From Planococcus sp. A6 (GTDB lineage: Bacteria; Bacillota; Bacilli; Bacillales_A; Planococcaceae), in NCBI RefSeq assembly GCF_028823615.1, contig NZ_JAPEHT010000005.1:1-51220 (forward strand): a DNA stretch of 51,220 nt. The letters run 5' to 3'. Of the stretch, positions 1-8,071 are shown piece by piece; the stretch's first letter is position 1, and every line of letters starts with the position of its first letter. The position numbers were made by a program, and so were the translations under genes. The notes under the pieces are model-generated. The model saw only the letters and a list, made by a program, of their open reading frames with translations. It was not told the origin of the DNA and did no database searches.

Positions 1-48
1 GGCTCGATTCCCGCCCGCGGAAAGCGAGCGATTAGCTTCGGAAAATAC
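1..48. repeat. Partial copy of a GC-rich dispersed intergenic repeat
   Basis: The first 48 bases resemble the right half of the element at 23553-23668: both share GGCTC, a GCCC block, CGGAAAGCG and a terminal CGGAA in the same order and spacing. Elements of this look (GGAGCGGAAA...GGCTC...GCGGAAAGCG) are scattered between genes in many Bacillales. The left part would lie outside the window. Assignment rests on by-eye alignment only. Confidence 0.55.
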
Positions 49-74
49 GACTTCTTAACTTTCTAGACAAGCTA

Positions 75-106
75 AAAACCGCTGAGAAATCTCAGCGGTT
101 TTCTTT
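75..106. terminator. Bidirectional intrinsic terminator
   Basis: A 12-bp stem (AAAACCGCTGAG / CTCAGCGGTTTT) closes a four-base AAAT loop. T-rich sequence follows on the plus strand and the A-run of the left arm supplies the T-run on the minus strand. It ends the DinB gene on the minus strand and could also stop a plus-strand transcript entering from outside the window. Confidence 0.85.
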
Positions 107-574
107 TTGGAAATAAATATAATCAAGCGGGATTCCGGCTTTGCCGAACTGGCGCAATAAAGAAGTGATCTGCCCGCGGTGGTAGCTCGCGTGGTTGACG
201 ACGGTGAAAAGCATTTCTTCGCGGCTGTGGCGGAACTCGTCGCCTTTCATATTGCGGTAATCCAGCTCTTCTTGCCAGCTTTCTTCTGATAGTGAGGCGA
301 AATACAATTCCATCTCCGCATGAAGCAAGAGCAAGGCATTTTTCGCTTTCTCGACCGTGTCTACGTCGAAATGTTCAAATTCCGGGCTCTTGACCCCATT
401 CATCCGCTTGAACCACATCTTTTCGACGCCAATGACATGGGCAACCGTTTCACGGATCGATGGAAATGAATTTTCACCTGTTTTTGTGTAATACTCTTCG
501 CCTGAGTCTCCCACCAATTGCAGCACCTTTTGGCTGGCCCATTGGTGATAGGCAAATAATTTCTCGGGATTCAT
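92..574 (-). CDS. DinB family protein (four-helix metal-binding fold)
   Basis: A 160-residue protein of the DinB/YfiT-like fold, a family of small putative metal-dependent enzymes, some of which are bacillithiol or mycothiol S-transferases; substrate unknown here. The three expected metal-ligand histidines are visible at about H46, H128 and H132, the last two in a HASYHRGQ segment typical of the family. The ATG at 574 is chosen over an in-frame upstream start because GGGAGAGG lies just before it. It lies downstream of the RimJ-like gene on the same strand, with about 80 bases between. Confidence 0.85.
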   Translation of the reverse strand: MNPEKLFAYHQWASQKVLQLVGDSGEEYYTKTGENSFPSIRETVAHVIGVEKMWFKRMNGVKSPEFEHFDVDTVEKAKNALLLLHAEMELYFASLSEESWQEELDYRNMKGDEFRHSREEMLFTVVNHASYHRGQITSLLRQFGKAGIPLDYIYFQKENR

Positions 575-653
575 CTGGCACCCTCTCCCTTCATTATCTT
601 TCAAACCATCTCCGCATATCCTTCCACCATCTCAGATAGGCGGCCTTGCCCTT

Positions 654-1202
654 TCAAAAATCCTGTTCGAGCAATGCGTAATAATAATGGTCTTTCCATT
701 CCCCATTGATGAACAGGAATTGTTTGAGCAAGCCTTCTTTTTCAAATCCCGCTTTTTCGAGCACGCGCAGTGAGCCGATGTTATCCGGGGCAACGTACGC
801 TTCCACGCGGTGGAGGCGCAATTGCTCAAATCCGAAAGCCGTGATCAAGCGGACCGCTTCACTCGCAATGCCGCGGCCGATAAACTGTTCGTCCATCGAG
901 TAGCCGACCAAGGCGCTGAGGAACGGCAAGCGCTTGATGCTGTATATGGAAATATGGCCAATCAGCTGATTGCTGTCGTGTGAGAAAATCCCAAAACTGT
1001 ATTCCCGGTTTTCTCTCGCTTGGTAGATCGATTCACGGATTTTCTCGCGCTGTACGGCGATCGTGAAATAACTATCGCGATGCCTCGGCTCATAAATCGC
1101 CCAATAATCGCGGTTTTTCACCAGAATCCGCACCATGTCTTCAGCATCTTCTACGGTGAGTGTGCGCAGATAACACGTTTTCCCTTCAAAAAGCAGATTC
1201 AT
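654..1202 (-). CDS. GNAT acetyltransferase, RimJ/RimL-like
   Basis: A 182-residue single-domain GNAT protein. The acetyl-CoA pyrophosphate loop is seen as IGRGIASEA at about residues 108-116, and the C-terminal N-x-x-S-x-x-V-L-E-K-A-G-F element of RimJ-like enzymes at about 141-153. Family members acetylate the N-terminus of ribosomal proteins or small molecules; the substrate cannot be read here. The ATG is one base past the stop of the upstream peptidase gene, and its ribosome site AGAGGG lies inside that gene's end, so the two are probably translationally coupled. Confidence 0.85.
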   Translation of the reverse strand: MNLLFEGKTCYLRTLTVEDAEDMVRILVKNRDYWAIYEPRHRDSYFTIAVQREKIRESIYQARENREYSFGIFSHDSNQLIGHISIYSIKRLPFLSALVGYSMDEQFIGRGIASEAVRLITAFGFEQLRLHRVEAYVAPDNIGSLRVLEKAGFEKEGLLKQFLFINGEWKDHYYYALLEQDF

Positions 1203-1203
1203 C

Positions 1204-3003
1204 TTATCCCTCTTCTGCAGTCAATTTGATGAATTCCTCAACATCTTTTGTACACAAGGCAATGCCTTTTTCCCAGAACCCTTTTTCGGTGATATCTTCT
1301 CCGAGATGCTTCATCGCCAGTTGTTCTGTACTCATGATCGCCGTGTCCCGGAGCAAGGCCATATATTTCTCTTCAAATCCTTGTCCTTCTTCGAGCGCTT
1401 TCGCATACACGCTGAGCGAGAACAAGTAACCGAATGTGTACGGGAAATTGTAGAACGGTACATCGGTGATATAGAAATGCAATTTCGATGCCCAGAAATG
1501 TGGATGCCCTTCCGATAAACTGCCGGCAAACGCTTCCTCTTGTGCCTGTTCCATCAATTCGTTCAAGCGGCTTGCCGGAACTACGCCATTCTTGCGTTCT
1601 TCATAGAATCTGGTCTCGAACAGGAAGCGGGCATGGATGTTCATGAAAAACGCCACGCTGCGCTGGATCTTGTCTTCCAGCAACGAGATTTTCTCTTCTT
1701 TGGTCACAGCATTCTTGACCGCTGCGTCGGCTACGATCATTTCCGCGAAAGTCGACGCCGTTTCGGCGACGTTCATCGCATAGCTGCGGTTCAAGTCATG
1801 CATCGGTTGCAGCGCGTGCGTATGGAAGGCATGCCCCAATTCATGGGCTAATGTCGCGACATTGGACATCGATCCGCTATAGGTCATGAAGATGCGCGAT
1901 TCGCCGCTTTTCGGGAGCGATGTGCAAAAGCCCCCCGGCATCTTATGCGCGCGGTCTTCCGCTTCCACCCAGCCGTTTTCCAGCGCGTGGCGGGAGAATT
2001 TCTCCAATTCCGGGCCGAATTTCCCGAAATGGCGGATGATGAACTCCGACCCTTGTTCGTAGTCGAACGACTGGGAGTTTTCCACGACTGGCGCGTCGAC
2101 ATCGTACCAGGCAAGCTGGTCTTTACCAAGCAGTTGCGCCTTGCGCGCCAAGTAATCCGCAAATGGCTGTTTATGTTCGCTGATGGCTTGCCACATGACA
2201 TCCAAGGTTTCCTGTTTCATGCGGTTCATCTGCAACGGCTCTTCTAGCACATTGTCGACGCCGCGTTTTTTATACATTTGCAGCCGGAATCCTGCGAGCG
2301 AGTTCAAAGTTTTGGCAAATAGCTCTTCTTTTTCGCCCCATGCCGCTTCCAGCTTGTCGTAGGCTTCCTTCCTTACGGTTGCATCCTGGTGGGAGCTTAA
2401 ATTATTCGCTTGCCCCACTGACAAGGTCTTGTCTTCACCGTCAACATCCACTTGGACCGATACGGAGGCGATCAGCAAATCGTATAATTCGCTCCACGCG
2501 TGATAACCATCGATGCCGAGCGATGTAATAAGCCCTTCCTCTTGTTCAGACAATAACCGTTTCGCTTCTTTGCGCCATTCGTCCAAGACGAAGGCGAATT
2601 CCTGCAAGTCTTCAGTCGAAAGCAGCTCTGACCAGACATTCGGATCCGTCTCCATGAGCGCCTGCTTGAATTTCAAGAAAGCACTTTGGAAACGGGATCG
2701 CATCAATGCATGTTCACTTTGCAGCAATGCCGCTTTTTTGTCTTCGGTGTTTTGCGCCATCAAGCAGCCGATAAACGCTCCGGCTTGGCGAAGGTCCACC
2801 GATACATCACTGGTCTTTTCCAAGAAAGCCGCTATTAGTTGCGCATCGGCTGTTCGGTTTGGCACATCAAATGTAGCAGCAGCTTGTTCAAAATCGGCCA
2901 GTTTATTGCCTGTTGCGTCCAGATGCGTTCTCAATTCAGCTGAATCGCTTCCCCCTGAAAATAAACTATCGAGCTCCCATACTTCCGGATATGTATTCGT
3001 CAT
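1204..3003 (-). CDS. M3 family oligoendopeptidase (PepF-like)
   Basis: A 599-residue cytoplasmic zinc metallopeptidase. The HEXXH motif is HELGH at about residues 387-391, with a downstream glutamate ligand in NVAETAS near 414, as in thimet/PepF enzymes that cut short peptides. Length fits the M3B family (about 600). The ATG at 3003 is preferred to the GTG seven codons upstream because GGGGG lies six bases before the ATG. An extended -10 (TGTTATACT) is present about 40 bases upstream. First gene of a two-gene unit with the RimJ-like acetyltransferase. Confidence 0.92.
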   Translation of the reverse strand: MTNTYPEVWELDSLFSGGSDSAELRTHLDATGNKLADFEQAAATFDVPNRTADAQLIAAFLEKTSDVSVDLRQAGAFIGCLMAQNTEDKKAALLQSEHALMRSRFQSAFLKFKQALMETDPNVWSELLSTEDLQEFAFVLDEWRKEAKRLLSEQEEGLITSLGIDGYHAWSELYDLLIASVSVQVDVDGEDKTLSVGQANNLSSHQDATVRKEAYDKLEAAWGEKEELFAKTLNSLAGFRLQMYKKRGVDNVLEEPLQMNRMKQETLDVMWQAISEHKQPFADYLARKAQLLGKDQLAWYDVDAPVVENSQSFDYEQGSEFIIRHFGKFGPELEKFSRHALENGWVEAEDRAHKMPGGFCTSLPKSGESRIFMTYSGSMSNVATLAHELGHAFHTHALQPMHDLNRSYAMNVAETASTFAEMIVADAAVKNAVTKEEKISLLEDKIQRSVAFFMNIHARFLFETRFYEERKNGVVPASRLNELMEQAQEEAFAGSLSEGHPHFWASKLHFYITDVPFYNFPYTFGYLFSLSVYAKALEEGQGFEEKYMALLRDTAIMSTEQLAMKHLGEDITEKGFWEKGIALCTKDVEEFIKLTAEEG

Positions 3004-3138
3004 CTTTTTTCCCCCTGCAGTCACGAATTTTCAAAATACATTAATAAGTATAACATCTCCCTTCAAAGAACGGGAACGGCGACTGCCTGACACATTTCAC
3101 GATATCGCCATTTTTCAAAAACTTCCTGCACTTTCTTG

Positions 3139-3167
3139 TTGGTCGTGCGGGCTGGCGAGTTTATACT
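3139..3167 (+). promoter_or_regulatory. Sigma-A type promoter of the TspO-like gene
   Basis: TTGGTC, 17 bases, TATACT, followed 7 bases later by the GAGGAGGG ribosome site. It is the only good promoter-like match between the divergent peptidase and TspO-like genes. The leader would be very short. Confidence 0.5.
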
Positions 3168-3189
3168 GATATTTGAGGAGGGATTTCAT

Positions 3190-3930
3190 ATGATTCGCGT
3201 ACTGCTGATGACGCTGGCATTTATCGCCGTCGTCACCATGAATGCCTTGGCGAATATACTGCCGATCAACGGTCAGACTACCGGTGAAATCTCCGACCGT
3301 GTGCCGGTCCTCTTTACGCCGGCCGGTTATGCATTTTCCATCTGGTCCGTTATATATATTTTATTGGCTATCTGGATCATCGGCTTTTGGCTGCGCTTGA
3401 AAAAAGGAGTGCACCCTTCAGCAAAAGTAACATTGTATTTCATCTTGAGCGCTGTTTTCAATATTGCCTGGCTGCTTTGCTGGCATTATGAGTTCTTTAT
3501 TTGGTCGATTGCTGCAATGATTGCCTATCTATTGTCGCTGATCGCTTTGTACTTGGAATACGGAAACGGAGAACGGGGCTTTATGGAACGTTTGCCGGTC
3601 TCGGTCAATCTTGGCTGGATCAGTGTTGCGACTATCGCCAATATTAGCTATGTCCTGACTTTCTATAGCTGGAGCGGCTGGGGGCTGAGCGATCAGTTGT
3701 GGACGGTCATCATGCTGACCGTGGCGACCGCTTTGGCGCTTCATATACGTTTCCACCATTCAGATATCCCGCTGACTTTGGTCTTCATCTGGGCGTTCGT
3801 CGCGATCGCCGTACGCCACGGCATGGACGAGATGCTGGTCAGTACGGCAGCTTTATTTTTGAGCGGTGTTTTATTGACTGGCATCTTGTTGATTAAGAAG
3901 AAGCCCGCAAAAACAGGTATGACGCCATAA
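3190..3930 (+). CDS. TspO/MBR-related (tryptophan-rich sensory) membrane protein
   Basis: A 246-residue polytopic membrane protein with about seven hydrophobic segments. The segment FTPAGYAFSIWSVIYILL (about residues 38-55) is typical of the long Bacillota proteins annotated as tryptophan-rich sensory protein. It is much longer than classic five-helix TspO (about 155 residues), so porphyrin or sterol binding should not be assumed. The ATG at 3190 is set by GAGGAGGG eight bases upstream. It is a single plus-strand gene between minus-strand genes, ended by a strong terminator. Confidence 0.75.
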   Translation: MIRVLLMTLAFIAVVTMNALANILPINGQTTGEISDRVPVLFTPAGYAFSIWSVIYILLAIWIIGFWLRLKKGVHPSAKVTLYFILSAVFNIAWLLCWHYEFFIWSIAAMIAYLLSLIALYLEYGNGERGFMERLPVSVNLGWISVATIANISYVLTFYSWSGWGLSDQLWTVIMLTVATALALHIRFHHSDIPLTLVFIWAFVAIAVRHGMDEMLVSTAALFLSGVLLTGILLIKKKPAKTGMTP

Positions 3931-3962
3931 AAAAACAACCATCGGCTGATGGTTGTTTTTTT
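3929..3962. terminator. Bidirectional intrinsic terminator
   Basis: AACAACCATC and GATGGTTGTT form the stem around a GGCT loop, flanked by A-runs on the left and T-runs on the right. It serves the convergent TspO-like gene (plus) and map (minus). Confidence 0.9.
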
Positions 3963-3975
3963 ATATTCGATGATT

Positions 3976-4728
3976 TTATTTTTCGAGTTTCGTCAGCAAA
4001 ATCGGCTCGCCTTTTGTGACAAGTACGGTATGTTCGATCTGTGCGACGAGCGATTGATCCGGCGTGATAAAGGTCCAGCCGTCGCCTGATTCGATGATAT
4101 GTTCAGCCTTTTGGGAAATAAACGGCTCGACTGCGAGCACCATGCCTTCTTTCAAGATCGTCGTTTCCCATGCATCGTAATAATTAAGGATATATTGCGG
4201 TGCTTCGTGAAGCGATTTCCCGACGCCATGCCCTGTCAGGTTCTTGATGACGAACAAGCCCTGGTCTTTCGCTTCGCGTTCGACTGCCTTGCCGATCTGG
4301 TTCAGCTTGGCACCGGCTTTCACTTTCATCATGGCGCGTTCAAATGCGGATTCCGCCGCTTGGCAAAGCTTTTCTTTCGCTTCGTGCCCTTCACCGACCA
4401 CGAATGAAATGCCGGTGTCCGCGAAATACTCCCCAAATGATCCGGACACGTCAATATTGACGATATCGCCGTCATTGATAACGCGCTTTCCTGGAATGCC
4501 GTGTGCCACTTCTTCGTTGACGCTGATGCATGTATAGCCCGGGAAATCATATTCCGATTTCGGAGCAGAGACACCGCCCCATTCTTTGAACAGGCGTCCG
4601 CCCAGTTCATCGAGTTCTTTCGTCGTAATCCCGGGCTTCACGGCCGCTTTCATCGTTTCACGGATTTCTGCCACCATTTGTCCGGCTTTTTTCAAACCTT
4701 CAATATCTTTTTCATTAGTCGCTATCAT
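3976..4728 (-). CDS. map: Type I methionyl aminopeptidase
   Basis: A 250-residue cytoplasmic enzyme that removes the initiator methionine from new proteins. The five metal ligands of the pita-bread fold are visible: Asp in NIDVSG, Asp in FADTG, His in LTGHGVGKSLHEAP, Glu in AVEPFIS and Glu in QIEHTV. Length matches MetAP-Ia. The ATG is preceded by AGAAGGG. An extended -10 (TGTTATAAT; hexamer at 4762-4767) lies upstream. It stands outside the ribosomal-protein cluster where the main Bacillus map lies, so it may be a second copy, as B. subtilis has (mapA and mapB). Confidence 0.95.
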   Translation of the reverse strand: MIATNEKDIEGLKKAGQMVAEIRETMKAAVKPGITTKELDELGGRLFKEWGGVSAPKSEYDFPGYTCISVNEEVAHGIPGKRVINDGDIVNIDVSGSFGEYFADTGISFVVGEGHEAKEKLCQAAESAFERAMMKVKAGAKLNQIGKAVEREAKDQGLFVIKNLTGHGVGKSLHEAPQYILNYYDAWETTILKEGMVLAVEPFISQKAEHIIESGDGWTFITPDQSLVAQIEHTVLVTKGEPILLTKLEK

Positions 4729-4761
4729 ACTGACCCTTCTTTCAAACTATTCTATTTGGAC

Positions 4762-4770
4762 ATTATAACA
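4762..4770 (-). promoter_or_regulatory. Extended -10 promoter of map
   Basis: On the minus strand TGTTATAAT is a perfect TGn-TATAAT extended -10 located 34 bases before the start codon. No good -35 is seen at 17 bases, as is usual for extended -10 promoters. Confidence 0.5.
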
Positions 4771-4857
4771 TAGAATAAGCCGCTCTCGCCTCTCATACCT
4801 TCCGATGATTTCCCATAAATAACCAATAAACAGCATTCATTATTTTCTTTATCCATC

Positions 4858-4888
4858 AAAAAAGCCGCCTATCGATAAGGCGGCTTTC
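4858..4888 (-). terminator. Intrinsic terminator of thiT
   Basis: On the minus strand AAAGCCGCCT and AGGCGGCTTT form a GC-rich stem around TATCGAT, followed by a T-run. It begins two bases after the thiT stop codon. Confidence 0.85.
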
Positions 4889-4889
4889 A

Positions 4890-5465
4890 TCATGAATCCG
4901 GCTGCGTCAAACGCGGCGCTGTAATGAACAACAAAGAGCACACAATCGCTGCGACAATCGCAACGGGAATCATATAAGTAGCGTTATAGACTGCTGAATA
5001 GACGAAGACATTGCCTTCCGCAAACATGCCGAAGAATAGGATCCCCGTAATGACATGGATCACATAACGGAGAAATGACCCGATCAATACGCCAAGCGCG
5101 ACCATGGCAATGACTTTTCCGGTCTTTCTCGCACGCACGGCTTCCAAGTAGCGGCCGCGCATCATACCGGCCAAACCGACGACGCCATATGCCAGCAAAT
5201 AATCCAAAATGACTTGCATGACCACAAAGCCGAACGACAGCGGCGCTACCGAGATAAAGCCCGTGACAATCTGCAGCAAGCCGACTAAAAGCCCCGTGAT
5301 GACACCCGCTCCGATGCCCCTGCGGAATGCCATCAGCACGATTGGGATCATGACCAGGCTGACCGATCCCCCTTGCGGCATGCGAAAGGCGATAAAATCC
5401 AATACAAAGCCGAGAGCTGCAAAAATCGCAATTTCGACCATTAACAATACACGTTTATTCCTCAT
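4890..5465 (-). CDS. thiT: Energy-coupled thiamine transporter ThiT (ECF S component)
   Basis: A 191-residue hydrophobic protein with about six membrane segments, the S component that binds thiamine and works with the shared ECF ATPases and EcfT, which are not encoded here. The N-terminal region with FRMPQGGSVSLVMIPI is characteristic of ThiT/YuaJ. The assignment is strongly supported by the TPP riboswitch directly upstream. The ATG follows AGGAGG. It is monocistronic and ended by its own terminator. Confidence 0.93.
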   Translation of the reverse strand: MRNKRVLLMVEIAIFAALGFVLDFIAFRMPQGGSVSLVMIPIVLMAFRRGIGAGVITGLLVGLLQIVTGFISVAPLSFGFVVMQVILDYLLAYGVVGLAGMMRGRYLEAVRARKTGKVIAMVALGVLIGSFLRYVIHVITGILFFGMFAEGNVFVYSAVYNATYMIPVAIVAAIVCSLLFITAPRLTQPDS

Positions 5466-5542
5466 TCAAACTGCCTCCTTTTGGATTTGCACATCACCAG
5501 AAGGGCCGTTTTTAAAAACCATATAAAAAACGGTTTTTCCAT

Positions 5543-5625
5543 CCACATCCCTGCGCAAGTGTTAACTTACAGGTTCGAAGGGTAAGAACTTACTCGTTCA
5601 CTCTCAGCCAAAGCTCCCCTTGTGG
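5543..5625 (-). promoter_or_regulatory. TPP riboswitch (THI box) controlling thiT
   Basis: The minus strand reads CCACA, GGGGAGC, GCTGAGA, then ACCCTTCGAACCTG, GTTAAC, GCGCAGGGA and TGTGG: every conserved block of the thiamine pyrophosphate aptamer in order, with P1 closed by CCACA/TGTGG. Between aptamer and start codon, AAAAACC/GGTTTTT and CCGTTTTT/AAAAACGG form mutually exclusive hairpins (about 5505-5537), a possible expression platform. No clear run of T follows, so whether it acts on transcription or translation is open. High thiamine pyrophosphate is expected to switch thiT off. Confidence 0.95.
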
Positions 5626-5751
5626 TGTATACAATTATTCCGCTATTATGTGTATTGTACACAACGCATACTTGGCTTGCAAGGCCGTTTCAGCCAAACG
5701 GATTAGGGTAATTAGAAACTAGCAAACTTTGTGGAAGGTGGTGGAGGCAGT

Positions 5752-6852
5752 TTGAAAACTGCCGGATCAATGATTGATTTATTGAAGGATTTGATCAAAA
5801 TCGAAAGCGATACGAAAGAAGGAGCGAACGAAGCGCTGATGTTCTGCTCTGAATGGCTCAAAGAGCGAGGCGAAGAAGTCGAAGTACACGATAACGACGG
5901 CTACCTCATGCTGACAGCAGCTAAAGGGCGAGGCGCCGAAAAGATCATCTGGAACGGCCATGTCGACGTCGTGCCGGGGCATAAAGAGCAATTTTCCCCA
6001 ATCGAAGAAGGCGACAAACTATATGGCCGCGGGTCGGCAGACATGAAAGCCGGCGTCGCCGCGATGATGCAGGCATTTGTCGACCTCGATGCTTCTGCAT
6101 TGCCGCGCGAAGTGCATCTACATATCGTCACCGATGAAGAGATCGGCGGGCGCAACACGTCGAAATGGCTGGTCGATCAAGGCCATTACGGCGACTTTGT
6201 CATTTGTGGTGAGCCAACCCATTTGAAGATCGGCTTGCAATCGAAAGGCATCCTGAGAATGGATTTGACATTCAAAGGCAAACCGGCTCACGGATCGCGC
6301 CCATGGGAAGGCATTAACGCCATCGAATCGGCGATGAAATTCCATGCCGGCATGAACGATTTGCCGTTCCGCAAAGAATCGACGGAATACTATGAGCAGC
6401 CTTCCGTTAACTTGCCGATCATCAATGCAGGCGACCGTTATAATGTAGTGCCTGAAATCTGCAAGATGTCCTACGATATCCGCTTCATGCCGGGACAGGA
6501 CAAGGACGATATTGTCCGCCAAATGGAACAGCTGGCCAACACGCTCGATGTCGATATGGAATACAAGGCGAGCGGTTCGACCCCTGCCTTGACGACGACG
6601 GACGACCATCCGTACATCCAGACCTTGATGAAGGCCGTCGAGTCGACGCTTTCGGAACAGCCGGTGCTGTTCGGCCAGCACGGCGCTGCCGACACCCGTT
6701 ATTACGCCGAGAAAATCGGCGGGCAAGGCGCTATCGAGTTCGGGCCGAGTGGAGACGACTGGCACGGCAACGCTGAATACGTCTCCATTTCAAGTGTCCA
6801 TTTCTATAAGGATATCCTGATCGCACACGCCAATGCCCCGACAGAGGTTTAA
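5752..6852 (+). CDS. M20 family metallopeptidase (ArgE/DapE/ACY1/CPG2-like)
   Basis: A roughly 366-residue two-zinc amidohydrolase or peptidase. Metal-site motifs of the family are present: NGHVDVVPG (first His and Asp), GRGSADMKAG (bridging Asp), DEEIGG (catalytic Glu) and a C-terminal WHGNAEYVS. The dimerisation domain lies in the middle. The substrate cannot be told from ArgE, DapE or dipeptidase relatives. The start is uncertain: GTG at 5731, TTG at 5752 just after GGAGG (chosen), or ATG at 5770. It is divergent from thiT. Confidence 0.88.
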   Translation: MKTAGSMIDLLKDLIKIESDTKEGANEALMFCSEWLKERGEEVEVHDNDGYLMLTAAKGRGAEKIIWNGHVDVVPGHKEQFSPIEEGDKLYGRGSADMKAGVAAMMQAFVDLDASALPREVHLHIVTDEEIGGRNTSKWLVDQGHYGDFVICGEPTHLKIGLQSKGILRMDLTFKGKPAHGSRPWEGINAIESAMKFHAGMNDLPFRKESTEYYEQPSVNLPIINAGDRYNVVPEICKMSYDIRFMPGQDKDDIVRQMEQLANTLDVDMEYKASGSTPALTTTDDHPYIQTLMKAVESTLSEQPVLFGQHGAADTRYYAEKIGGQGAIEFGPSGDDWHGNAEYVSISSVHFYKDILIAHANAPTEV

Positions 6853-6916
6853 AAAAGGCTGAAATCGGGAAAACTCTATTAAACCTCAATACGAAAAAAT
6901 GAATGGAGCGATAAAT

Positions 6917-7066
6917 ATGGCTATTGGAAGACTTGTCAGATCTGCGATTAAATACGGGCCGATTGCATACCCGATCATCCGTAAAGTGATGAACAACCGC
7001 AAGAAGAACAATGCAAACAATGAAAACGATGCACGTAACCGCAGCGACTCACGAAAAAGCCGCTGA
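6917..7066 (+). CDS. Small basic protein, 49 residues, unknown function
   Basis: An ATG at 6917 with GGAG eight bases upstream opens 49 codons. The product has a short hydrophobic N-terminal half (MAIGRLVRSAIKYGPIAYP) and a highly basic, Asn/Arg/Lys-rich tail ending RSDSRKSR. It lies 64 bases after the M20 peptidase and ends at a strong terminator, so it may be co-transcribed. Small proteins with an IKYGPIAYPIIRKV-like core occur in Bacillales, but I know no function. A good ribosome site, clean stop and terminator support a real gene. Confidence 0.7.
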   Translation: MAIGRLVRSAIKYGPIAYPIIRKVMNNRKKNNANNENDARNRSDSRKSR

Positions 7067-7077
7067 ACAATAAAAGG

Positions 7078-7110
7078 CGGAGAAAATGATTCATTTTCTC
7101 CGGTCTTTTT
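7078..7110. terminator. Bidirectional intrinsic terminator
   Basis: GGAGAAAATGA and TCATTTTCTCC form a near-perfect hairpin followed by GGTCTTTTT on the plus strand. It separates the plus-strand small gene from the minus-strand SGNH hydrolase. Confidence 0.8.
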
Positions 7111-7126
7111 ATATTGCTTAAGCTTT

Positions 7127-8059
7127 TTAAATGAGCGGCAATGCCTGGCGAATCGCTAAATAATCCAGATCTTTGCCTTCAGAAGGCTTGGTGGCAGAAT
7201 CGTCACTTGAAACATCTTCCGAATCGGCCTCTTCTTCATTCGCTTCACCTGACGGCTCTTCCTGTTCTTGCATTTGCTGGATTTCTTCGAACGTTACAGG
7301 CGCCGGTTCCGGAAGTTCTGCATCTTCTACTTTAAACCCTTCGCCGTATTGCTCGAAGAATGCGTTCGCCATCTCCTGATAGCCATCTACGTTCGGATGG
7401 ACGTCTCCGGAATTTGGGACGAGTTCCACGGCATCCTCACCGAAACGGTCGGCTACATCGACAAATGTCGCGCCCGCCTGTTCTGCTTCCTGCTTGAGGA
7501 TGTCGTTTAATTGCTCCAATTGCCCAGCCGTGCCTTGTTTTTGACTGTCACGGGCATGCGGGTAAGCAAAATAATAGCCCATTACATAGATATCCGCTGA
7601 CGGCGCAAGCTCTTCCAGTTCAGAAAGAATCGTTTCGACATTTTCACGCGCCGCATTCAGTGCGTAATCCGCTTGGATCTCTTCAAAGCTCAACGCCCCT
7701 TCAGCGGCATTCGCTTGCACGAGGCGCAGCAAATCATTCGCTCCGGCAGACACCGTGATAATGTTCGCTTGGCCAAGCAGCTCTTTTGCTTCATCCGACT
7801 CGATGCTTTCCAGGACATCTCCTGTGGTGAATCCAGGGAAAGCCAAGTCTTTCGAATAGAACGCCAGCGGCTGGTTGCGCGTTAATTCCTGCGCAATCAA
7901 ATCTGTATAACCGCTGTCGATTGACCGGTTCGGCGTCTGGCCTGCCGCCAGTGAATCGCCGATCGCCACATAAGCGGCAGGAATTTGCGGCTCCGCAGAT
8001 GCCGTATTCCCTGCTATTAGCAATAGCCCAGCTGCTGCCGCACTCATTGTCTTTTTCAT
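7127..8059 (-). CDS. Secreted SGNH/GDSL hydrolase (lipase/esterase-like)
   Basis: A 310-residue exported protein. The N-terminus is a signal peptide (MKKTMSAAAAGLLLIAGN, probable cleavage after TASA). SGNH blocks are in order: block I AIGDSLAAG near residue 32 (catalytic Ser), block III SAGANDLL and block V DVHPN with the Asp-His pair. The last 80 residues are a Glu/Ser-rich acidic linker, perhaps for wall or extracellular localisation. It is the last gene of a helicase-aminopeptidase-SGNH unit, 12 bases after the aminopeptidase stop, with ribosome site GAGGTGA. Confidence 0.88.
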   Translation of the reverse strand: MKKTMSAAAAGLLLIAGNTASAEPQIPAAYVAIGDSLAAGQTPNRSIDSGYTDLIAQELTRNQPLAFYSKDLAFPGFTTGDVLESIESDEAKELLGQANIITVSAGANDLLRLVQANAAEGALSFEEIQADYALNAARENVETILSELEELAPSADIYVMGYYFAYPHARDSQKQGTAGQLEQLNDILKQEAEQAGATFVDVADRFGEDAVELVPNSGDVHPNVDGYQEMANAFFEQYGEGFKVEDAELPEPAPVTFEEIQQMQEQEEPSGEANEEEADSEDVSSDDSATKPSEGKDLDYLAIRQALPLI

Positions 8060-8071
8060 GTGCTCACCTCG

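Noticed and set aside
2513-3169. Long plus-strand open frame opposite the peptidase gene
   Set aside because: It is antisense to a clear zinc peptidase, has no ribosome site and encodes no recognisable protein.
6118-6765. 215-codon minus-strand open frame inside the M20 peptidase
   Set aside because: It is a shadow frame caused by the codon bias of the real gene; its composition is Arg/His-rich and unlike a protein family.
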